DNA of 64,000 nucleotides from Tamarix chinensis (taxonomy: Eukaryota; Streptophyta; Magnoliopsida; Caryophyllales; Tamaricaceae), in the NCBI GenBank assembly GCA_030549775.1, contig CM060173.1, forward strand, positions 30,260,032 to 30,324,031, written 5' to 3'. The position numbers and the translations under genes were made by a program. A model generated the notes under the pieces. That model was not told the DNA's origin and ran no database searches. It saw nothing but the letters and a program-made list of their open reading frames with translations. This document shows, piece by piece, positions 60,130 through 64,000 of this stretch; position 1 is the stretch's first letter, and the number at the start of each line of letters is the position of its first letter.

Positions 60130-61502
60130 CTAATAATAATGATGACGAGAATTATAATACTATAGATAGAAGACAAAGTGAGAATTTGCAAAATACAAAT
60201 ATGGTTATCAAAGCCAAGAGTTTAAATAACTAAATAACAAAAAACTAAAATCATCCCAACACAATGGACGGAATTATAACTAACTAGTTAGTCAAACTCT
60301 TGACTAAACGGGAATGTAACTCTCAAACTTCAAGAAAAGGCTAGCTCTTGGCCCAAGAAATCATCCTCAACATACTCTACCTAAGAATTTTAACCATGTA
60401 AATTGTCCTCTACTCATCAAACCATAAGTTAGATCATCATATTAACCACACAAATGTAGTATTAGTATAGTGAAGTACTGGTAAAATAGACTACCTAAAA
60501 TATGGTAAGGGCTCATTGTGCATATTGAATTCATATAGTAGCATGGTGATAAGCATATTCATATAGTATAACACCCAAGATGTGATAGCAATATAACAAT
60601 GCATTATTGCATGGAAATCACAGAATAAGAATAATACAGACCGTGCATTAGAACTATATAGTGTAACCCATATTATAAATCTTCCTTTAGTGATAATTTT
60701 CAGTTATTAAGATAGCCTGTTTGACACACATAGTTCTTCACCATGAACAACATTTGTGGCAACATACACACACGATGGGATACCACATCCACCGCATGGT
60801 GTCAGGATATATTGAATGGGCTTTTATTTGGGGATACCACACCCATTACACATTGAGTGTACATACCAAGAGGGTTAACATAAACTGAGATACCACACCC
60901 ACCATACGTGGTTAGAGCACATCAAGGGGATTATATCAGAATACTTCATCCACTAAACCTTAAATACCTTCACCATGAGGGCTATAAAAGTTAGGATACC
61001 ATACCTACCTAAGCAACAGACAATACAAAGTGCCAATGAGCTTGTACTAGGATACCTCACCCATCCATACTAGACATCGATGCCATGAGGGCCTTCCATA
61101 GTATAATCTTATACCTCAAAGATATGTTCATACCCCCAATTGACCACAACCTAGTAGAGAAAAAAATAGGTACTGAGTAAAAGCATAGAGCAGAATATCC
61201 TCTAAATCCCATCTAACTACTCCAATAGTCGGAGATAAAGACTTGAACAATCTTAATCCATTAATTATAAATTACCAAGTGATATCACATATCACAATTG
61301 ATTCCTTTAATAACCAAATTGGATGTTTCTAAGTGATAACACCAAATACATCACAAGGCATATAATCTACCAATCGAGTGTTTAAAAATGACAACAAACT
61401 TAACCGAATTGAGGCCCCAAAATATCATCATGTTTATTCATATTGAAATTCAGGTTTAACATGGTTTAAATCATGTTTAAAATGTTGTAATTACATAGAA
61501 AC
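60130..61502 (-). mobile_element. LTR fragment K, reverse, 3' half
   Basis: Holds reverse copies of the family's tandem units: GATACCACACCCACCATACG and variants recur at about 60778, 60832, 60888 and 60990, each about 50-60 bases apart. No terminus is visible at its left side, and fragment I inserts at its right. No coding sequence is seen. Confidence 0.45.
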
Positions 61503-63304
61503 TGTAATAATCCAAAATTTTAAAACCTATAATTTAATAATTAAGCCTCATTTAGGATAATTTAAAATTTAAACTATTAAATTAATTATTTTGTGGACTT
61601 TTGATTTATAAAAATGGGTATGATGATTTAATAAATCAAAAAAATTATAATAAATCAAAAAATTATTTTATTATTTTATCCGACTCTTTTTACTTAAATA
61701 ATTTTCCAAACCCATATTTTACTAAAATTTTCCTCTTTAATTAATATCTTAAATTTTATTAAAATAATTTATCCATCTAAATAATTAAATATCCTAATTC
61801 CAAAAATTATTTTATTTTTTATTTTCTCCTTTTCTTTTTTCCTTTTCCCTTTTTCTTTCTCCCTCTTCCTTCCTTTTTCCTTTTTCTTCCTCCTTTGGGT
61901 CGTCCAACCCTCTTCTTCTCTCCTTCTCCCACTAGGCCACTAGCCCTCTCCCCTTTCCTTGTCCGTCCAACGCCCCCCCTCTTTCTTTTCTAGTTGGCCT
62001 AGCCCAATTATCTCCTCCTTCCTTCCTCCTTCTCCCTCGTGCATGGGCTGACTTGTCTCCCTTCTTTTCTCCCCACCTAACCAGCTTGCTCCCCCTTTTT
62101 CTTCTTCTTCTTCTTCCTTTGCCTCTGCACCAAACCAAACAACCCCACATGTCTGCATCTTGCCTATAACCACAACCCTGCCATTGCAGCCCTACTCTCT
62201 CCCTCTCTCTTCCATCCCTTTCCTTTCCATTTTGACCCAAACTCCCACTGCACAACCCCTCTCATGTGCCTCTTTTCTTTCCTTTATTCTCCCTACAATC
62301 TTCCCTGACCTACATCCTGCACCCCCACCTAACCCGACCATGCTTTACCTCCTTTCCCTCTTCCTTTTCTTCTCCTTATTTCCTTCTCCTTATTTCCTTC
62401 TCCTCTACTCTATCTCCTTCCCCCTCGAGTCCCTTCTTCCCCCTGTAGAACCTCTATTTTTCTTTCTTTCCTTCTCCTCTTGTCTCCCCTGTTATTGCTT
62501 TGCCACCCTCAACTACCACCTATACTACCCAACCAACCACTACACCAATCCCCTATCCTCTCCTACTTCCTCCCTACACCACCCAACAGCCACCACTTAC
62601 CCACTACAACCACTTTTCTCTTCTCTTTTCTCCTTTTCTCCTCCTCAACCTCCTTCCTAAACACTGCCCTATTGTTGTTGTCTCCCCTCTTCCACGGCAG
62701 CCAAAGCTACTCTTTAACTCCCTGACACCTCCTCTACCACCTCCCTACCTCAGCCGACCAAGATCTCCCCTGCAACCCCCTCTTTTTTTTCCTTTCCTTC
62801 TTCTTCTTCTTCTCCATTCCTTGCACCCATTTTCCAGCCCCTACCACTGCTGTCTCCATCGTCCTAAGTTGTCTATCTTCAACCCCCGACCACCACCTAT
62901 ACCTTGCCGTCCTTCCTACACCCAGCCACCACCCTCACTCCCTTCCACAAGCCGTCAACCAAAGCCACAAACCCTCACCTGAACCAACCCCTTCTCCCAT
63001 ATCTCCTCTTTATCCCTTATTTCCCCTTCCCCCTGCGCATGCAGTGTGAGTTTTGTTGCATCTTATGATTAATTTGCCAATTTTTAAGATACAAAAATAG
63101 TTAGCATTAATATATATTTGATAAGCTTTTTGATAAAAATTTACCCTTTTAATATTCTACTACTAATATGCTAGTTTTGATACTATTTTTAGGTACACAT
63201 TTTTAATAATTAAAGCTTAAACTTTTAACCAGGGTATTGGTAAATTTTAATTATTTTTGAAAATAAGGTAACCATTATACCTTACTAAAATGTTTGGATA
63301 TACG
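61503..63304 (+). mobile_element. LTR copy I, forward, 5' part, interrupted by copy J
   Basis: Starts TGTAATAATCCAAAATTTTA and follows LTR A base for base in stretches (CTCTTTTTACTTAAATAATT; CCAAACCCATATTTTACT). It then has the pyrimidine-rich tract (61810-63045) and the ACCAGGGTATTGGTAAATTT block (about 63229-63248) equal to LTR A near 8159. Long frames in the tract (62160-62982) are proline/serine/leucine runs without a domain. Confidence 0.7.
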
Positions 63305-64000
63305 TGTAATACCTCCAAAATTTACACATTTTTTTAAAACAATACTTATAATTTAAAACCGTAATTTTCTAGGAATGTTACCGCCACACTTAGTACCAGA
63401 CCGATTCACTCCTACTGTTCTGGTATTAAGTGTTAAGGCTAATAAAACACTACCAATAACATCATTAATAATCCAAATTTATAAAACGAAATCAGAGTGC
63501 ACGTAAGTCTTTATATAATTCAAAATGCAAGCTATTATTTTTCAGATAATAAATAAACAACATTAATAAAATTATTTCAGCAACTCATACATAATAAAAA
63601 AGTAACATGAGTAATAATCTAAAAAGGAAAATAGCCACGCCACTCCAGGACCCAATCCAACCCACAATCACTTGGCCCCTCCTGATGTTCCATAGATATC
63701 GATTGCATCGAAATAAGCGTCCCTTACCTGCAACAAGTTAGACGGAACTTCTGCTCATAGGAATGAGTAGCACCCATGAAATGGGTGATCAGTACGTTAC
63801 GTATTGAGTAAGGTAACCGAGCACTAAGGCTGACATATAAGCACATCAAATCATGCAGGATAATAATCAACATACAATTCCAAACCACACATATGATACA
63901 ATTAAGCGTATAGAGGAATCCATAGCCTATAATCAACAAGCCCACACATAAGGCCCAAAAAAGTCTAGATTAATTATTTAATCTTTCTTTAATTGAAAGT
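63305..64000 (-). mobile_element. LTR copy J, reverse, runs off the window
   Basis: Begins TGTAATACCTCCAAAATTTA, the complement of the family's 3' end. GTTACCGCCACACTTAGTACC follows at 63379, equal to the complemented GGTACTAAGTGTGGTGGTAA block of LTR A (11217-11236). The five bases before it, ATACG, would be one half of the target duplication. The other end is outside the window. Confidence 0.65.

Noticed and set aside
62160..62982. Two long overlapping frames of 166 and 160 codons
   Set aside because: They lie in the pyrimidine-rich tract of LTR copy I and have the same low-complexity composition as the frames of copy A.

Overview
This window is nuclear DNA of a flowering plant. It is AT-rich and gene-poor. 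The evidence is one intron-rich leucine-rich-repeat (LRR) gene with GT-AG introns, a nuclear-type tRNA, and plant-type CACTA, Helitron, LINE, TRIM and giant-LTR repeats. The species cannot be named from the sequence. There is no bacterial, organellar or viral gene set.

Layout. Bases 1-6339 are the end of a CACTA (En/Spm) transposon with a decayed minus-strand transposase. Bases 6353-23437 are a nest of very long LTRs of one family (about 4.5-5 kb each, TG...CA-like ends). Two of them have perfect 5-bp target duplications: 6353-11328 with TTATC and 15645-20647 with AGGCA. A GC-richer island (23640-24330) precedes a tRNA-Thr(AGT) at 24385-24457. From about 24793 to 45271 I infer a large minus-strand Helitron relic: a candidate CTAG 3' end, a Pif1-like helicase, a Rep/Helitron_like_N region and, further upstream, an RPA-like gene. 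It is broken by a third giant LTR (26227-30790, TSD CTAGT), a 1.7-kb insertion (about 32546-34255) and a complete 978-bp TRIM element (42203-43180).

The only convincing host protein gene lies at 47677-52651 on the minus strand: 11 exons coding for 329 residues of a secreted LRR protein without a kinase domain. All splice sites are canonical and the frame is unbroken. About 0.4 kb upstream of it, on the plus strand, is a decayed LINE (about 53080-58785). The window closes with more pieces of the giant LTR family (58786-64000), one inserted into another.

Most long open frames are not genes. They arise in pyrimidine-rich or triplet-repeat tracts inside the LTRs, or antisense to real exons. The working content is therefore one LRR gene and one tRNA gene. 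The transposon proteins carry stops, frameshifts and lost catalytic residues.
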